DNA of 6,458 nucleotides. Origin: Candidatus Hydrogenedentota bacterium. GTDB taxonomy: Bacteria > Hydrogenedentota > Hydrogenedentia > Hydrogenedentales > SCBR16-9. The DNA lies in contig SKJD01000396.1 of assembly GCA_007116095.1 (NCBI GenBank), forward strand, positions 1 through 6,458, in the 5' to 3' direction. This document shows positions 4,836 to 6,458 of the stretch, piece after piece (position 1 is the first letter of the stretch; every line of letters starts with the position of its first letter). A model generated the notes under the pieces. That model worked only from the letters and a program-made list of their open reading frames with translations, was not told the DNA's origin and did no database searches. A program made the translations under genes and the position numbers.

Positions 4836-6458
4836 TCGCATTGAAGTCGCCATGCGCCCGGATATCCCGGACGCCGCGGGCGAATCGGTTCGTAAACGTA
4901 TTGCAGAAGACCTGCACATTGAGGTGGCGCAGGTGCGCGTGCTGGACGTCTATACGTTGCATGCCGCGCTCAGCGCGGATGACCTGGAACGTCTGCGCAT
5001 CGAACTCTTTACCGATCCCGTGACCCAGCTTTCCGCCGTGAACCAGTCGATGGTCAATATACAAGAACTGGACTACGATTACCTGCTGGAAGTCGGCTTC
5101 CGACCGGGGGTGACAGACAACGTCGGCCGTAGCGCCAAGGAAGGCATTCAGGACACCCTCCAGCGCCGTCTGGGTGCGGAGGACGCTGTCTTCAAATCCA
5201 CGCAATACGTCCTCTCCGGGGTCTCCCGCTCCGATGCGAAGCGCATTGCTAGGGAAGCGCTGGCGAATGACCTGATCGAGCAATGGGCCTTGCTCTCCCG
5301 GGAGGAAATGCAGACGCGCAACCATCCTTTCCTGCTGGAGTTGCCCATTGTCCATACCGCCCCGGCCACGAGCACGGGCGACAGCGGCCTGCCCAACACC
5401 GGCCTTATAAATCTGGACCTGGACGACGCGGCCCTGATGCAGCTCAGCCGTGACATGGTGCTGGCGCTGGACCTGCGCGAGATGAAGGCCATCCAGGGCT
5501 ATTACCAGCAACCAAGTGTCCTGGAATCGCGGCGCGCTGCGGGCCTGCCCGAAAAACCGACGGATATCGAACTCGAAATTCTCGCCCAGACCTGGTCGGA
5601 ACACTGCAAGCACAAAATCTTCGCGGCCCATATCACCTATACCGATCCCGACGGCCAGGAACGGGAAATCGACGGGCTCTTCAAGACCTATGTGAAGGCC
5701 ACCACCGACACCGTCGCCAAAGAAATTGACTGGCTGGTGAGCGTCTTTCACGACAACGCCGGCATCATCCACTTTGACGATAAGCACCACTTCGCCCTCA
5801 AGGCCGAAACCCACAACAGCCCCTCGGCGCTGGACCCCTACGGCGGCGCGATGACGGGGATTGTCGGCGTGAACCGGGATATCCTCGGCGCGGGCATGGG
5901 CTGCCGCTGCATTTTCAACACGGACGTTTTCTGCTTCGCCTCGCCCTACTACGACGAGGCCATCCCCGAACGCCTGCTGCATCCCCGCCGGGTACTGCGC
6001 GGCGTACACCGTGGCGTTATGGACGGCGGCAACGAAAGCGGCATCCCCACGGTCAACGGCGCTATCGTCTTTCACGAGCGCTTCCTGGGCAAGCCGCTGG
6101 TCTTCTGTGGCACGGGCGGCCTGATCCCGGTGGAAGTAGCAGGCAAGCCGAGCCACGAAAAAGCCGCTGAACCGGGTGATCTGATCGTCATGGCGGGCGG
6201 TCGCATCGGTAAGGACGGCATCCATGGCGCGACCTTCTCCTCGGAGGAACTGCATGAAGGCAGTCCGGCGACGGCGGTGCAGATCGGCGATCCCATCACC
6301 CAAAAGAAACTCTCGGACTTCCTCCTCGAAGCGCGGGACCTCGGCCTCTTCCGCTCGGTCACCGACAACGGGGCCGGCGGCCTCTCCTCAAGCATCGGCG
6401 AGATGGCCCGCGACCCGGGCGGCGCGGAGGTGCACCTCGACAAGGCCCCGCTGAAGTA
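4828..6458 (+). CDS. purL: Phosphoribosylformylglycinamidine synthase with N-terminal PurS-like repeats (5' part, cut by window end)
   Basis: PurL converts FGAR, glutamine-derived ammonia and ATP to FGAM, the step before PurM. The first 543 residues are present, starting at ATG 4828 inside the purM stop region, with AAGGA (4812-4816) 11 bases upstream. Residues about 5-68 and 87-153 are two PurS-like repeats: [17 protein letters not shown] aligns with [17 protein letters not shown]. After a linker, the synthase part shows [10 protein letters not shown] (254-263, His259 in the conserved SEHC motif), [16 protein letters not shown] (from 326), [11 protein letters not shown] (from 401) and [12 protein letters not shown] (from 511), the ATP and substrate loops of the family. 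No glutaminase domain is seen in the visible part. Standalone bacterial PurL is about 740 residues and the one-chain enzyme about 1300. This form, with PurS domains fused, is probably near 1000 residues, as in some Deltaproteobacteria, and would need a separate PurQ. Confidence 0.95.
   Translation, partial: MPDRIEVAMRPDIPDAAGESVRKRIAEDLHIEVAQVRVLDVYTLHAALSADDLERLRIELFTDPVTQLSAVNQSMVNIQELDYDYLLEVGFRPGVTDNVGRSAKEGIQDTLQRRLGAEDAVFKSTQYVLSGVSRSDAKRIAREALANDLIEQWALLSREEMQTRNHPFLLELPIVHTAPATSTGDSGLPNTGLINLDLDDAALMQLSRDMVLALDLREMKAIQGYYQQPSVLESRRAAGLPEKPTDIELEILAQTWSEHCKHKIFAAHITYTDPDGQEREIDGLFKTYVKATTDTVAKEIDWLVSVFHDNAGIIHFDDKHHFALKAETHNSPSALDPYGGAMTGIVGVNRDILGAGMGCRCIFNTDVFCFASPYYDEAIPERLLHPRRVLRGVHRGVMDGGNESGIPTVNGAIVFHERFLGKPLVFCGTGGLIPVEVAGKPSHEKAAEPGDLIVMAGGRIGKDGIHGATFSSEELHEGSPATAVQIGDPITQKKLSDFLLEARDLGLFRSVTDNGAGGLSSSIGEMARDPGGAEVHLDKAPLK

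Noticed and set aside
4783..6303. Open frame of 506 codons on the minus strand
   Set aside because: It lies antisense to purL, whose family motifs are unmistakable. Long antisense frames are common in GC-rich genes, and the translation has no recognisable domain.

Overview
The window looks like a piece of a GC-rich bacterial chromosome. Sampled coding stretches of the housekeeping genes are about 63% G+C (38 of 60 at 4081-4140). Two features recall environmental, PVC/Planctomycete-like or Hydrogenedentes-like lineages: a GH172-type (DUF2961) glycosidase with a C-terminal beta-sandwich, and a purine-synthesis PurL carrying a PurS-like N-terminus. This taxonomic guess is weak and rests on protein flavour only.

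Layout from left to right. (1) Positions 2-991 (+) are the 3' part of a DUF2961/GH172 glycoside hydrolase gene, closed by a good intrinsic terminator at 1005-1054. (2) Position 1088 begins a possible 49-residue single-pass membrane protein. (3) From about 1285 to 2750 lies an AT-rich accessory island. It holds two minus-strand genes of unknown function: a 181-residue protein with a membrane hairpin (1453-1998) and a 161-residue tail-anchored protein (2245-2730). Around the first gene sit two copies of a composite repeat built from roughly 10-bp units in groups of three. (4) A minus-strand LysR-type regulator (2759-3631) may be co-transcribed with the 161-residue gene, since the gap is only 28 bases. 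(5) A 133-bp divergent intergenic region carries a LysR-box-like dyad and a sigma70-like promoter pointing toward purM. (6) purM (3765-4835) and the start of purL (4828 to the window edge) overlap by 8 bases and form a de novo purine operon on the plus strand.

Functionally, PurL makes FGAM from FGAR and PurM closes FGAM to AIR, so the two right-hand genes are consecutive steps of IMP synthesis. The PurL here begins with two PurS-like repeats in tandem. This suggests a PurS-PurS-PurL fusion that would need only a separate PurQ glutaminase. Whether the divergent LysR protein controls purML is not shown by the sequence beyond the position of the dyad.

The most unusual material is the repeat system in the AT-rich island: six three-unit arrays, all ending in GGAT, arranged as two hairpins plus an inverted pair that brackets one unknown membrane-protein gene. 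No CRISPR array, tRNA, rRNA or transposase gene was seen.
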